Assembly: GCA_029263895.1 (NCBI GenBank)
Contig: JARIDO010000010.1
Coordinates: forward strand, 1-54,750
Length of the DNA stretch: 54,750 nucleotides
Direction: 5' to 3'
Source: Sporosarcina sp.
GTDB lineage: Bacteria > Bacillota > Bacilli > Bacillales_A > Planococcaceae
Part shown: in pieces, positions 1 through 9,207 of the stretch
Position numbering within the stretch: position 1 is the stretch's first letter
How the letters are laid out: each line of letters opens with the position of its first letter
Made by a program: the position numbers and the translations under genes
The notes under the pieces: generated by a model
What the model was told of the DNA's origin: nothing
Database searches by the model: none
What the model saw: only the letters and a program-made list of their open reading frames with translations

Positions 1-122
1 CCCACGTGTTACTCACCCGTCCGCCGCTAAACGAAGGAGCAAGCTCCTTCGTTCCGCTCGACTTGCATGTATTAGGCACGCCGCCAGCGTTCGTCCTGAG
101 CCAGGATCAAACTCTCCATGAT
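1..122 (-). rRNA. rrs: 16S ribosomal RNA, 5' end (partial)
   Basis: Read on the minus strand, the sequence carries the universal 16S 5' motif AGAGTTTGATCCTGGCTCAG (108-117 and leftward), then the GACGAACGCTGGCGGCGTGC block and the V1 hairpin (AACGAAGGAGC loop) that leads into the GGCGGACGGGTGAGTAACACGTG block at the window edge. Only about 120 nt of the 5' end is present; the rest of the operon lies outside the window to the left. The exact mature 5' end is estimated by analogy with Bacillus 16S to within a few bases. Confidence 0.97.
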
Positions 123-445
123 ATCGGTCTGCGATACGCAGCACATTGCGTTGTCAGCTTCGCTCGTTCGGTCGGTCATGTACCCAAAAGTACGCTCCCT
201 TCTTCTCTCGCTTGCTTCCTAGCACTGCACTACGTCTCACAAACCTACAATAGAGAAATGATTGCTCATTTCTTGCTGGCATCAATTATGATGTCAATTG
301 TGTTTCTGTTCTTCCGACGGAAATCGGTTTACTTGGAAACGTTTTTTGCTTTTTACGTGTTAACGTAAAAGCTGTATTTCGTTGACGTTTTGCTGTTCAG
401 TTTTCAAGGTTCATGTTGTCCGTCACCTGTAAAAGCGACTTATCA
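123..445 (-). other. rRNA operon leader (pre-16S 5' spacer)
   Basis: This 320-nt stretch lies between the rRNA promoter and the mature 16S 5' end and is transcribed as precursor. Around 395-415 the minus strand reads CCTTGAAAACTGAACAGC, the sequence typical of Bacillus rrn leaders and spacers, close to a boxA-like antitermination element. Open reading frames here are shadows and are not genes. Confidence 0.8.
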
Positions 446-474
446 AATATAGCATTTTAGAAGAAACAAGTCAA
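446..474 (-). promoter_or_regulatory. sigma-A rRNA promoter
   Basis: On the minus strand, -35 TTGACT (469-474) and -10 TATATT (446-451) are separated by exactly 17 nt. The position about 320 nt upstream of 16S and the near-consensus hexamers fit a strong rrn promoter. Confidence 0.85.
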
Positions 475-557
475 CAACATTTCTTTTAACTTTTTTCTGT
501 TGTAGATGTTTGCCTCTTAAGGACATGTACTAATATACAACAGTATCATGTTTAAAA

Positions 558-1460
558 TCAAGCCTTTTTTGAAATTATTTTTCTAACCAACCATTTATCA
601 TCTACTACAAACAATAGTATCCCCGCTATAACAACGATTCCACCAAGGATTTGCGTTACTGATAAACCTTCATTGAATACATAATAGGCAAGAATTGCAG
701 CACCCACCGGTTCAAATAAGATCGCAATTGAAATGACATTTGTACTTACCCATTTGATAGCCCAATTGAATAAAGTATGTCCTAGCAGATTCGGTATAAG
801 CGCTAGTAAAATAAACCAAAACCAATCCGAAGCTGAATACGGTCCAAATGATTCACCTTTTAATAACACATAAATAAATAATGTAACTGTACTGATTGAA
901 TATACGACAAACGTGTATGTAATAAGCGACAATCTCTTTCGAACATCCTGACCAAATAGAAGATATGCCGTAATAAGTGCGCATCCCGCCAATGCTAAAA
1001 GATCACCATATAAAGCAGTACCACTTAACATAAAATCGCCCCAACTAATAATTACACTTCCCAAAATCGCGATTAATGCAGCGATAATTGTCTTCATTGC
1101 TATTTTTTCTTTAAACAAAAAATAAGTCCCAACAAAAGCAAAAATCGGTTGAAGCGTTACAAGTACTGTCGAGCTGGCTACTGATGTGTAATTCAACGAT
1201 TCAAACCATAGAATGAAATGGAACGCTAAAAATACTCCAGCAAACGTTGAAAATATCCAATCCTTCTTACTTAATGTAGTAATTTCATGTTTATATTTCA
1301 AAAGGAATATAGGTAGCATAATCAATACAGAGAAAAACATACGATAAAATGCAATTACGCCAGCATCCGCAGACGTCAGTTTTACAAATATTGCAGACAA
1401 CGAAACAGATAATACTCCTATTATAATTACAACATACGGATGAATCTTCGGCTTATGCAT
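558..1460 (-). CDS. EamA/DMT-family transporter
   Basis: About 300 aa with ten predicted membrane segments arranged as two EamA repeats, the usual size for the drug/metabolite transporter superfamily. The first repeat has the typical SAIFVKLTSADAGVIAFYR segment and the second the GHTLFNWAIKWVS and FEPVGAAILAYYVFNE segments. Proteins of this class export amino acids or small metabolites across the cytoplasmic membrane; the substrate here cannot be inferred. The start is set at ATG 1460 (MHKPKIHP), with a GTG at 1469 as alternative. It is divergent from the mgtC-like gene and stands alone. Confidence 0.88.
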   Translation of the reverse strand: MHKPKIHPYVVIIIGVLSVSLSAIFVKLTSADAGVIAFYRMFFSVLIMLPIFLLKYKHEITTLSKKDWIFSTFAGVFLAFHFILWFESLNYTSVASSTVLVTLQPIFAFVGTYFLFKEKIAMKTIIAALIAILGSVIISWGDFMLSGTALYGDLLALAGCALITAYLLFGQDVRKRLSLITYTFVVYSISTVTLFIYVLLKGESFGPYSASDWFWFILLALIPNLLGHTLFNWAIKWVSTNVISIAILFEPVGAAILAYYVFNEGLSVTQILGGIVVIAGILLFVVDDKWLVRKIISKKA

Positions 1461-1559
1461 GTTAAACACTTCTCTTCCTTGTGAAATTGCAGCTAAATGA
1501 TGTTGAAACGCTTGAAGTAGTATAACATTTCTTTTTTAAAAAAACACAGGTTTTATTGA

Positions 1560-2297
1560 ATGGGAGGAATTATCATTGAATGGATTATAAATGAATCGTT
1601 ATATCCTGATTTTCTGCTAAAAATCCTCATCGCTTTATTATTAAGTTTAATAATTGGTGTCGAGAGGGAAATAAAGAAGAAGCCCCTCGGATTGAAAACT
1701 AGTGCAGTCATTGCCACATTCAGCTGTTTATTAACCATCGTCTCGATTGAAGCTGCATACATCGTTCCAGCAAGAGACGATATCAATGTAACAATGGACC
1801 CTCTTCGTTTAGCAGCACAAGTTGTTAGTGGCATTGGCTTTCTAGGTGCAGGTGCTATATTACGTAGAGACAATGATAGCATTAGTGGATTAACAACCGC
1901 TGCAATGATTTGGGGTGCAGCGAGCATCGGAATTGCTGTTGGTGTAGGTTTTTATATTGAAGCTGCTTTTGCGGTCATTAGTGTTATGTTTGTAATAGAA
2001 GTAATCGCTCCACTGTTAGGTAAGTACGGCCCAAGAAGACTTCGCACCAAAGATGCTTCTTTTATTTTCACTGTAAGCGATGCTGAAAGAATTATCGACT
2101 TGATAGAACACTTAAAAAATGAAGGGATGTCCATCGAAAACCTGCGCATACGAAAAATAACTGATTCACAAAAAAATGTTTATCATGAGTTAGACATTCG
2201 CTTAGCAGCAATGCCAAAAAAATCGACATCACAACTTTATAAAGAATTATCTGCAATACAGTATATTGAATCCATTGATATAGAAATTTTCACTTAA
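1560..2297 (+). CDS. MgtC/SapB family membrane protein
   Basis: 245 aa. The N-terminal 140 residues contain four to five membrane helices with the MgtC hallmarks: LIIGVEREIKKKPLGLKTS, a GIGFLGAGAILRR loop and a GLTTAAMIWGAASIGIAVG segment. The C-terminal 90 residues form a soluble, probably ACT-like domain. MgtC proteins are linked to Mg2+ homeostasis and regulation of membrane ATPase or transport. The next gene, a cation diffusion facilitator, follows after 13 nt, so the two form a metal-related operon. The only standard start (ATG 1560) overlaps the strong GGGAGG at 1562-1567. That Shine-Dalgarno instead points to an in-frame ATT at 1575, which would begin (M)EWIINESLY. Confidence 0.9.
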   Translation: MGGIIIEWIINESLYPDFLLKILIALLLSLIIGVEREIKKKPLGLKTSAVIATFSCLLTIVSIEAAYIVPARDDINVTMDPLRLAAQVVSGIGFLGAGAILRRDNDSISGLTTAAMIWGAASIGIAVGVGFYIEAAFAVISVMFVIEVIAPLLGKYGPRRLRTKDASFIFTVSDAERIIDLIEHLKNEGMSIENLRIRKITDSQKNVYHELDIRLAAMPKKSTSQLYKELSAIQYIESIDIEIFT

Positions 2298-2310
2298 GGG
2301 AGAGCCAACA

Positions 2311-3309
2311 ATGACAGACATACTAAAACTTTTAAAAGAGGGCAATAAGTCCTCTTTACTTGGAGCAATTGTCAACACAATTATCGCTATACTCAAAGCA
2401 GTTGCATTTTTCTTCACTGGTAATATTGCTATGTTTGCCGAAATGCTTCATTCAATTGGAGACGCTGCAAATCAATTATTTGTTTATATTGGGTCTGCTT
2501 TATCTAAAAAAGCTCCCACTCCAAAACACCCGAATGGATTTGGAAGAGTAGTAAATCTTGTTTGTTTAGGTGCAGTTATTATCGTCGGTATTATGTCCTA
2601 CGAAGCAATAATAGGTGGCTGGCATCACGTCTTGAATCCAACAGAGTCTGGCGGGTTATTCATCAATCTTTCAGTATTAGGGGTTGGTATAATCCTTGAA
2701 TTCACCGTTTTATATAAAGCCGGTAAGGAAGTATTACATGCTGCGGGAATAAGCGGCGGATACCTTTCTCCTATAACAATCAGCTTCCGTCATCTCAATC
2801 GCGCGAAACCGGCCACCAAGCTTGTGTTCATGGAAGATCTAGTTGCAACAATCGGTGGAATACTAGCATTTACTGCAGTCTTACTTGCTCATTTCTTTAA
2901 TTTACTCGCTGCAGAAGGTATTGCTTCTATTATTATTGGGTTACTGATGTTTTACGTTGTAGGTCAGGTGTTTTTAGAAAATGCTAGAGGTGCGATAGGC
3001 GAAACAGATGAAGAAATGTTAGCCCATATCGCACATCTTGTTGCACAAGATACAGATGTTAAAGATATACAAAGGATTGAAGTCGTTAAAGAGGGCGAGT
3101 ATTTACATGTTGAAGTCGTTGCCGAAGTTGACCCTTCTTTAACCGTTGCATATATCGACGATATTCGAGATCGATTAATGACCATCATTTTAAATCAAAA
3201 GAGTGTTCAAGAGGTCCTCATATCATTCGATGAGGACGATGGCATTATGACATGGAAGATAGAAAATGAACCCCTACAAAGTAACGCCCATACAAAACTG
3301 CCAAAATAA
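2311..3309 (+). CDS. Cation diffusion facilitator (CDF/SLC30) transporter
   Basis: 332 aa. Six membrane helices are followed by a cytoplasmic domain from about residue 210. The metal-site motif HSIGDAANQ in TM2 and the conserved HPNGFGR loop after it identify the CDF family, which exports Zn2+, Mn2+, Co2+ or Fe2+ in exchange for protons. The long TM3-TM4 region with YLSPITISFRHLNRAKPATK matches the FieF/ZitB-distant, SLC30A9-like subgroup. The gene starts 13 nt after mgtC with GGGAGAG as RBS and ends at a strong hairpin. The metal specificity is not readable from the sequence. Confidence 0.9.
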   Translation: MTDILKLLKEGNKSSLLGAIVNTIIAILKAVAFFFTGNIAMFAEMLHSIGDAANQLFVYIGSALSKKAPTPKHPNGFGRVVNLVCLGAVIIVGIMSYEAIIGGWHHVLNPTESGGLFINLSVLGVGIILEFTVLYKAGKEVLHAAGISGGYLSPITISFRHLNRAKPATKLVFMEDLVATIGGILAFTAVLLAHFFNLLAAEGIASIIIGLLMFYVVGQVFLENARGAIGETDEEMLAHIAHLVAQDTDVKDIQRIEVVKEGEYLHVEVVAEVDPSLTVAYIDDIRDRLMTIILNQKSVQEVLISFDEDDGIMTWKIENEPLQSNAHTKLPK

Positions 3310-3311
3310 TA

Positions 3312-3350
3312 AAATGGCTCACTCAATGTTACACGTCGAGTGGGCCATTT
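3312..3350. terminator. Bidirectional terminator
   Basis: A 13-bp imperfect stem AAATGGCTCACTC / GAGTGGGCCATTT separates the convergent CDF and alcohol dehydrogenase genes; it has A/T-rich flanks on both sides. Confidence 0.8.
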
Positions 3351-3355
3351 CATTA

Positions 3356-4519
3356 TTATAGTGATGCTTTCAGAATAGATAGAACTGCATCTTTCGAAAG
3401 CGGATTAAAATTACCAACAGGTCCTTTAACAACCGCTTTTTCAGCCATCAGTTCAAGTTTGGACTCATCAATTTGATAATAAGATAATTTTTCTGGTGCG
3501 CCTAATTCAGTCCAAAACTTTCTAAGCGCTTCAATTCCTTCATTAGCGATATCTTCTGTTGTTTTACCTTGTGGATCAACGTGGAATACATTTATCGCTA
3601 GTCTAGCAAACCGCTCTGGATCTACATGAAGATTATGACGCATCCAATGAGGGAATAAGATAGCCAAACCACCAGCATGCGGAATATCATAAACAGCTGA
3701 TATAGCATGCTCAATGCCGTGGGAAGCCCAATCACCAGCGTTACCCATTCCTAAGAAACCGTTTAAGCCCATTGTCCCAGCGTAAAGAATTGTTTCGCGA
3801 TGATCATAACTTTCCAGATTCTCTAGTAGTTTTGGAGCCGTTTCTATAATTGCACGTAACACGCCTTCACACATTTCGTCTTGTACAGGTGTGTTTTTTG
3901 CAGAATGGAAATATTGTTCGAAAATATGAGACATCATATCTACAATGCCGTAAACAGTATGATTTTCCGGTACCGTCATTGTATTCGTAGGATCTAGTAT
4001 AGAAAATTTAGGGAAGTTAAGTGGTCCTCCCCAGCCAAACTTTTCTTGCGTTTCTTCATTTGTAATAACAGATCCTGCATTCATTTCTGAACCAGTTGCT
4101 GCTAATGTTAAAATCGTTCCGAAGGGAATTGCATCTTTCGCAACCGTTTTTTTCGTTACAAGATCCCATGCATCTCCATCATACTTAGCCGCAGAAGCGA
4201 TCAATTTTGTGCAGTCGATTACAGAACCGCCACCAACCGCAAGTATGACGTCGATGTCTTTTTCCTTACAGATTGAAGCACCTTTTTCGGCTGTTGAAAC
4301 ACGTGGGTTTGGTTCTACACCTGATAGTTCGTACACTTCCATCCCTGCATCGTTTAGACTATTCATAACTTCATCATATATCCCGTTAGCTTTAATACTT
4401 CCACCGCCATAGACGACTAAAACTTTGTCACCAAATACCTTTAGTTCACCCGGCAATCTTTTCATTTGATCCTTGCCAAATATAAGCTTAACTGGATTTT
4501 GAAATACAAAATCATTCAT
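3356..4519 (-). CDS. yugJ: Iron-containing alcohol dehydrogenase (butanol dehydrogenase type)
   Basis: 387 aa, typical length for group III Fe-dependent alcohol dehydrogenases of the BdhA/YqhD type. The NAD(P)-binding GGGS motif occurs in [11 protein letters not shown] and [12 protein letters not shown]. The metal-binding Asp/His region includes HIFEQYF, GHxxxHxxxAxYxxxHxxG-like [19 protein letters not shown]. The enzyme reduces aldehydes to alcohols, or the reverse, in the cytoplasm. RBS GGGAGGCG lies 7 nt before the ATG. In B. subtilis, yugJ/yugK lie next to yuzA and yugI, as they nearly do here. Confidence 0.9.
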   Translation of the reverse strand: MNDFVFQNPVKLIFGKDQMKRLPGELKVFGDKVLVVYGGGSIKANGIYDEVMNSLNDAGMEVYELSGVEPNPRVSTAEKGASICKEKDIDVILAVGGGSVIDCTKLIASAAKYDGDAWDLVTKKTVAKDAIPFGTILTLAATGSEMNAGSVITNEETQEKFGWGGPLNFPKFSILDPTNTMTVPENHTVYGIVDMMSHIFEQYFHSAKNTPVQDEMCEGVLRAIIETAPKLLENLESYDHRETILYAGTMGLNGFLGMGNAGDWASHGIEHAISAVYDIPHAGGLAILFPHWMRHNLHVDPERFARLAINVFHVDPQGKTTEDIANEGIEALRKFWTELGAPEKLSYYQIDESKLELMAEKAVVKGPVGNFNPLSKDAVLSILKASL

Positions 4520-4640
4520 TTCTAAACGCCTCCCTTTTCATCATTCATTATCGCTTAAACAAAAGTCTTTTTCCAAAAAGAAGACTTCTATCGAATGAAA
4601 AACGAATTGATGGGCACATTAGTAATTAGGAGGTCTAAAG

Positions 4641-4883
4641 ATGAACAAAATACAGAGCATTGCGCTTACGATAGCGATAATTGGTGCATTTAATTGGGGA
4701 GTTTTTGCTTTTACAGGTTTTGATATGGTTGCTCAACTCGCCGGAGGGGCTGAACAGTTATTCGCGCGTATTCTTTACATTATAATCGCCATTGCTGGAC
4801 TTATAACCATCAGTTTATTCTTTGATGAAATGAGGATTCGTAAAGAAGGAAAAACTCCTCGTGCAAAGGTAAAAGTAATATAA
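4641..4883 (+). CDS. yuzA: DUF378 small membrane protein (YuzA-like)
   Basis: 80 aa with two membrane helices. The first contains AIIGAFNWGVFAFTGFDMV, the signature of the DUF378/YuzA family; the second is RILYIIIAIAGLITISLFF. A basic cytoplasmic tail follows. No function is established for the family. RBS AGGAGG lies 7 nt upstream. The neighbouring dehydrogenase gene matches the yug locus arrangement. Confidence 0.88.
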   Translation: MNKIQSIALTIAIIGAFNWGVFAFTGFDMVAQLAGGAEQLFARILYIIIAIAGLITISLFFDEMRIRKEGKTPRAKVKVI

Positions 4884-4918
4884 AAGGCATCCCCCACGTT
4901 AGCTGGGAGATGCCTTTT
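4882..4918. terminator. Bidirectional terminator after yuzA / gudB
   Basis: The stem AAAAGGCATC-CCC / GGG-AGATGCCTTTT lies between the convergent yuzA and gudB genes, with a T-run on the plus side and an A-run on the other. Confidence 0.85.
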
Positions 4919-4929
4919 GTAATTTCTTA

Positions 4930-6174
4930 TTATGCCCAACCACGGAATCTAGAAGCTTCAGCAGTTTTACGAACACCGATCATATATGCAGCTAGACGCA
5001 TATCAATATTACGCGTAGTTGCTACAGTATAAACGTTATCGAAAGCGGTAACCATTTTCTCTGTCATCTTCTCGCGTACTTCTTCTTCAGACCAATAATA
5101 ACCCATATTATTCTGAACCCACTCAAAGTATGAAACAGTCACTCCGCCAGCACTTGCTAACACATCTGGTACAAGAAGGATGCCACGTTCTGTTAAAATA
5201 CGTGTCCCTTCTGAAGTAGTTGGACCATTTGCTGCTTCAACAACGATTTTCGCGTTGATTTTATGGGCGTTCTTTTCAGTAATTTGATTTTCGATTGCCG
5301 CTGGAACAAGAATATCACATTCAAGCTCTAGTAATTCTTCATTCGTGATTGTTTCGTCGAACAATGTTGTCACTGTTCCAAAACTATCACGGCGATCTAG
5401 AAGATAATCGATATCTAAGCCATCAGGATCATGTAATGCACCGTAAGCATCTGAAATACCGACTACTTTTGCGCCAGCATCATGTAAGAACTTCGATAGG
5501 AAGCTTCCTGCGTTTCCGAATCCTTGAATGACAATACGTGCGCCCTTCATATCAATTCCATGTTTTTTAGCCGCTTCATTGATGATGATTGTTACACCTT
5601 CAGCAGTTGCGCGATCGCGCCCTTGTGAACCGCCAAGAACAATTGGTTTACCTGTAATAAAACCAGGTGAATTAAACTCATCAATACGACTATATTCATC
5701 CATCATCCAAGCCATGATTTGAGCGTTCGTAAATACATCTGGAGCTGGTATATCTTTTGCCGGCCCCATGACTTGACTAAGTGCGCGGACATATCCACGA
5801 CTTAACTTTTCAAGCTCATTCATCGACATTTCACGCGGATCACAGATGATTCCGCCTTTCCCGCCTCCGTATGGTAGATCAACAATTCCAGCTTTCAGTG
5901 TCATCCACATTGAAAGTGCTCGAACTTCATCCAACGTTACATCTGGGTGAAAACGAACTCCACCTTTTGTCGGTCCTACAGCATCGTTATGTTGACCACG
6001 GAAGCCTTTAAACACTTTAACTTTTCCATCGTCCATGCGAACTGGAATTCGCACTTCAACCATACGTAGTGGTTCTTTTAATAGATCATACATTCCTTCA
6101 TCGTAGCCTAATTTCTCAAGTGCCTCTTTAATAACGACTTGCGTAGACGTAAACAGATTCAGGTTTTCAGTCAT
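4930..6174 (-). CDS. gudB: NAD-specific glutamate dehydrogenase (RocG/GudB type)
   Basis: 414 aa, full length for the hexameric Firmicutes catabolic enzymes. The Glu/Leu/Phe/Val dehydrogenase active-site segment VDLPYGGGKGGI is intact with its catalytic Lys, and the Rossmann motif GFGNAGSF is present. It converts L-glutamate to 2-oxoglutarate and ammonia. Downstream of rocA and rocD it completes the path from ornithine/proline to the TCA cycle. An extended -10 promoter lies directly upstream, so it may be expressed separately from rocD. No 9-bp active-site duplication like that of domesticated B. subtilis gudB is seen. Confidence 0.93.
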   Translation of the reverse strand: MTENLNLFTSTQVVIKEALEKLGYDEGMYDLLKEPLRMVEVRIPVRMDDGKVKVFKGFRGQHNDAVGPTKGGVRFHPDVTLDEVRALSMWMTLKAGIVDLPYGGGKGGIICDPREMSMNELEKLSRGYVRALSQVMGPAKDIPAPDVFTNAQIMAWMMDEYSRIDEFNSPGFITGKPIVLGGSQGRDRATAEGVTIIINEAAKKHGIDMKGARIVIQGFGNAGSFLSKFLHDAGAKVVGISDAYGALHDPDGLDIDYLLDRRDSFGTVTTLFDETITNEELLELECDILVPAAIENQITEKNAHKINAKIVVEAANGPTTSEGTRILTERGILLVPDVLASAGGVTVSYFEWVQNNMGYYWSEEEVREKMTEKMVTAFDNVYTVATTRNIDMRLAAYMIGVRKTAEASRFRGWA

Positions 6175-6217
6175 GTAATGGTTCGCCTCTTTGATTCATA
6201 TTGTTTTCGACGTGTTT

Positions 6218-6226
6218 ATTGTAACA
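6218..6226 (-). promoter_or_regulatory. Probable gudB promoter (extended -10)
   Basis: On the minus strand, TGTTACAAT supplies an extended -10 (TG-N-TACAAT) about 45 nt before the gudB start codon, with only a weak -35. It lies in the 80-nt rocD-gudB gap, suggesting gudB can be transcribed independently. Confidence 0.5.
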
Positions 6227-6254
6227 TATTCGACAAGTTTTTTGGAAAATAAAA

Positions 6255-7448
6255 TTAATTTGAAAACACTTCGTTGATTTTTTCGATCGCCCAATCCAAT
6301 TCTTCTTTTTCAATAACGAGTGGTGGAGCAAATCGAATCACTGTGTCATGCGTCTCTTTACAAAGTAGTCCTAGTTCTTTTAACTTTTCACAGAATGGTC
6401 GCGCCTCTTCTGTCAATTCAACACCAATGAATAATCCTCGCCCACGTACTTCTTTAATAGAAGGATGTTCGATTTTTCTCAATTCATCCATAAAGTAATT
6501 ACCAAGTTCTAACGAGTTATTAGCTAACTCTTCATCTCTTAAAACTTCGAGAGATGCAATAGAAACCGCACAAGCCATCGGATTACCGCCAAATGTAGAA
6601 CCATGTGAACCCGGATTAAACACACCAAGTATTTCTTTGTTTGCGACTACACACGATATTGGGAATACACCGCCACCTAAGGCTTTTCCTAAGATGTACA
6701 TATCAGGTTCAATATCTTCCCATTCACAAGCAAACATTTTCCCTGTACGACAAAGCCCTGCTTGGATTTCATCGGCAATGAATAACACATTGTGCTTTTT
6801 ACAAAGTTCTCTAGCAGCTTTCATGAAACCTTTAGGCGGAATAACAATCCCAGCTTCCCCTTGAATCGGTTCGATAATAAAGGCAGCGGTATTCGTTGTA
6901 ATTGCAGCTTCTAACGCTTTAATATCACCGTACGGAATCAAATTAATGCCTGGTAACATTGGACCAAAACCACGTTTGTACTCCGCCTCAGATGATAATG
7001 AGACAGCTGTCATTGTGCGACCGTGAAAGTTTCCTACGCAACCAATGATTTCAGCTTGATTTTCTGCGACACCTTTAACGTCATAAGCCCAACGACGAGC
7101 GGCTTTAATAGCTGTTTCTACAGCTTCCGCACCTGTGTTCATCGGTAATGCCATGTCTTTCTTTGATAAGTCGCAAATCATTTCATACCATGGCCCCAAT
7201 TGATCATTATGGAATGCACGAGATGTTAGTGTCACTTTGTCAGCCTGATCTTTCAACGCTTGAATGATCTTCGGATGACGATGACCCTGATTAACAGCTG
7301 AATAAGCTGACAACATATCCATGTAACGATTTCCTTCTGGATCTTTAACCCATACCCCTTCCGCTTCCGAAATAACGATTGGAAGTGGATGATAATTATT
7401 CGCCCCATATTTGTCTGTCTGTGAAATGACTTTCTCTGAAACTGTCAT
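6255..7448 (-). CDS. rocD: Ornithine aminotransferase
   Basis: 397 aa, a fold type I class III PLP aminotransferase. Visible landmarks are the substrate-side segment [13 protein letters not shown], the PLP-phosphate segment [21 protein letters not shown], the PLP-contacting [14 protein letters not shown] and the Schiff-base lysine in [13 protein letters not shown]. It transfers the delta-amino group of L-ornithine to 2-oxoglutarate, giving glutamate-5-semialdehyde, the substrate of the rocA product encoded just upstream. RBS GGGGAGGGG lies before ATG. It probably shares the rocA transcript, with a hairpin in the gap. Confidence 0.95.
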   Translation of the reverse strand: MTVSEKVISQTDKYGANNYHPLPIVISEAEGVWVKDPEGNRYMDMLSAYSAVNQGHRHPKIIQALKDQADKVTLTSRAFHNDQLGPWYEMICDLSKKDMALPMNTGAEAVETAIKAARRWAYDVKGVAENQAEIIGCVGNFHGRTMTAVSLSSEAEYKRGFGPMLPGINLIPYGDIKALEAAITTNTAAFIIEPIQGEAGIVIPPKGFMKAARELCKKHNVLFIADEIQAGLCRTGKMFACEWEDIEPDMYILGKALGGGVFPISCVVANKEILGVFNPGSHGSTFGGNPMACAVSIASLEVLRDEELANNSLELGNYFMDELRKIEHPSIKEVRGRGLFIGVELTEEARPFCEKLKELGLLCKETHDTVIRFAPPLVIEKEELDWAIEKINEVFSN

Positions 7449-7478
7449 TTAATCCCCTCCCCAGGTTAAGTATGTATG

Positions 7479-7509
7479 AAGTGAGCCTACCATTTGGCAG
7501 GACTCACTT
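7479..7509 (-). other. Intercistronic stem-loop between rocA and rocD
   Basis: Minus strand AAGTGAG-T-CCTGCC and GGTAGG-CTCACTT pair around an AAAT loop, with one G-U wobble. No U-run follows, so it is more likely an RNA processing or stability element, or a weak attenuator, than a full terminator. Confidence 0.6.
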
Positions 7510-7523
7510 TTCCAAGTTTTCAC

Positions 7524-9068
7524 TTAGAGTGTTTCTGAAGTTGTTTTTCCTTGCATATGAAGTTGTAGATAATCTGGTCCACCCGCTTTAGAATCCGTAC
7601 CAGACATATTGAAACCACCAAATGGTTGGTATCCTACAATCGCACCTGTACAACCGCGGTTAAAGTACAGATTTCCTACATGGAAATCTTCACGCGCTTG
7701 CTCGATATGGAATCTGTTATTTGTAATAACAGCGCCAGTTAGACCATAATCTGTGTTATTTGCAATTTCAATTGCTTCATCAAAACTTTTCGCTTTTGAA
7801 ATACCTACAACTGGTCCGAAAATTTCTTCTTGCATCACGCGTGCTTTTGGATCTAAGTCAGCAATGACCGTTGGTGCAATGAAGAATCCTTTCGAATTAT
7901 CTCCAGTTCCCCCAGCAATGAGGCGACCTTCTTTTTTACCGATTTCGATATAGCTCATCACTTTATCATATGACGCTTGGTCGATGACTGGTCCAGTGAA
8001 GTTTGATTGATCGACAGGATCGCCGTATGTCAATTCCTTTGTTAACTCTTCAATGCGTGCGACAACTTGATCGTAAACATCTTCATGAATGACTGCACGT
8101 GAACACGCTGAACATTTCTGACCACTGAAACCGAATGCAGATTTAACAATCGATTGAGCAGCTAATTCCAGATCCGCTTCATTGTCAACGACCATAGTAT
8201 CTTTACCACCCATTTCAGCAATTACGCGCTTCAACCAAATTTGGCCTTCATTCACTTTTGCTGCACGCTCATAGATTCTTGTACCGATTTCTCGTGAACC
8301 TGTAAATGATACAAAGCGTGTTCTTGGATGATCTACTAAATAGTCTCCGACTTCCGCACCTGATCCAGGTATGAAGTTAACGACTCCAGCAGGCATTCCT
8401 GCTTCTTCTAGTACTTCAAGGAATTTATATGCAACAACAGGTGTTGTTGATGCAGGTTTTAATAATACAGTGTTCCCTGTTACAAGCGCCGCAACAGTAG
8501 TACCTGCCATGATTGCAAATGCAAAGTTCCACGGTGAAATAACAACACCTACACCTAAAGGAATATAGTCGAAACGATTGTACTCACCAGGACGACTCTC
8601 AACAGGAATACCCTCTTTTAAAGTCAACATTTGGCGTGCATAAAACTCTAGGAAATCGATTGCTTCCGCTGTATCCGCATCCGCCTCATTCCAAGGCTTC
8701 CCAGCTTCTTTTGTTAACAATGCAGAAAACTCGTGTTTACGACGACGTACAATTGCAGCCGCTTTAAACAGCACATCCGCACGGAACTCGGGTTTAACTT
8801 TTTTCCATGTGTTGAATGTTTCGTCGGCAACTGTCATTGCTTTTTCCGCTAGTTCACGGCTTGCTTTTGACACGCGACCTATCACTTCTTCTTTATTAGA
8901 CGGGTTCGTTGACACCAATTTATCTTCTGTAGTGATACGCTCCCCACCAATGATTAATGGATAATCTTGACCAAGGTAGCCTTCAACTGTTTTTAATGCG
9001 TCAAGAAATGCTTGTTTATTCGTTTCATCTGTAAAATCCGTAAATGGTTCATGTTTATATGGAATCAT
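7524..9068 (-). CDS. rocA: L-glutamate gamma-semialdehyde (1-pyrroline-5-carboxylate) dehydrogenase
   Basis: 515 aa from the ATG at 9068, which has GGAGG 7 nt upstream; a longer reading frame to 9098 lacks an RBS. It is an ALDH-superfamily enzyme with the PutA/RocA features: cofactor segment [32 protein letters not shown], catalytic Glu in [10 protein letters not shown] and catalytic Cys in [13 protein letters not shown]. It oxidises glutamate-5-semialdehyde to glutamate with NAD+. It heads the rocA-rocD-gudB cluster and is divergent from a RocR-like regulator whose likely binding sites overlap its promoter. Confidence 0.95.
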   Translation of the reverse strand: MIPYKHEPFTDFTDETNKQAFLDALKTVEGYLGQDYPLIIGGERITTEDKLVSTNPSNKEEVIGRVSKASRELAEKAMTVADETFNTWKKVKPEFRADVLFKAAAIVRRRKHEFSALLTKEAGKPWNEADADTAEAIDFLEFYARQMLTLKEGIPVESRPGEYNRFDYIPLGVGVVISPWNFAFAIMAGTTVAALVTGNTVLLKPASTTPVVAYKFLEVLEEAGMPAGVVNFIPGSGAEVGDYLVDHPRTRFVSFTGSREIGTRIYERAAKVNEGQIWLKRVIAEMGGKDTMVVDNEADLELAAQSIVKSAFGFSGQKCSACSRAVIHEDVYDQVVARIEELTKELTYGDPVDQSNFTGPVIDQASYDKVMSYIEIGKKEGRLIAGGTGDNSKGFFIAPTVIADLDPKARVMQEEIFGPVVGISKAKSFDEAIEIANNTDYGLTGAVITNNRFHIEQAREDFHVGNLYFNRGCTGAIVGYQPFGGFNMSGTDSKAGGPDYLQLHMQGKTTSETL

Positions 9069-9093
9069 TGTATTCCTCCTCATTAGTTTAAAA

Positions 9094-9110
9094 CGCAAAG
9101 AATATTTGCA
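9094..9110. promoter_or_regulatory. Putative regulator operator, site 2 (rocA-proximal)
   Basis: A 17-bp imperfect palindrome of form TGCAA-N7-TTGCG on the minus strand, centred at 9102, only 26 bp from the rocA start. Its partner site is centred 44 bp away (about four helical turns). It therefore lies in the 5' region of the rocA transcript rather than at an upstream activating position. Confidence 0.6.
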
Positions 9111-9133
9111 CTTTATTATTGATTACATATATA

Positions 9134-9162
9134 ATAATGCAAAAGATTGTTGCAGATTTCAA
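9134..9162 (-). promoter_or_regulatory. Putative sigma-A promoter of rocA
   Basis: On the minus strand, -35 TTGAAA (9157-9162) and -10 CATTAT (9134-9139) are separated by 17 nt; an alternative pair, TTGCAT (9137-9142) and TAATAA (9113-9118), lies just downstream. No GG/GC -24/-12 element exists anywhere in the 9069-9207 gap; on the minus strand GG occurs only in the rocA ribosome binding site. Confidence 0.5.
9138..9154. promoter_or_regulatory. Putative regulator operator, site 1
   Basis: A 17-bp palindrome with perfect 5-bp arms, TGCAA-N7-TTGCA, centred at 9146. It fills the spacer between the proposed rocA -35 and -10 and abuts the proposed -35 (TTGCAG, 9150-9155) of the divergent regulator gene, so one protein could control both genes. 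Confidence 0.62.
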
Positions 9163-9207
9163 GTATTATTCATTAAATAATGAAAAAAGATTCGGATGGT
9201 GTTAATT

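Noticed and set aside
6..368. 120-codon plus-strand reading frame at the left edge
   Set aside because: It runs antisense through the 16S rRNA 5' end and its leader; no ribosome binding site.
4930..6174. Inactive gudB with active-site duplication
   Set aside because: The region around the catalytic Lys and downstream reads as a normal full-length enzyme without tandem codons.
9069..9207. Sigma-54 -24/-12 promoter for rocA
   Set aside because: TTTGC and TTTTGC boxes exist, but the paired GC dinucleotides are 13 bp apart and no GG occurs at the -24 position; the pattern is palindromic operators instead.
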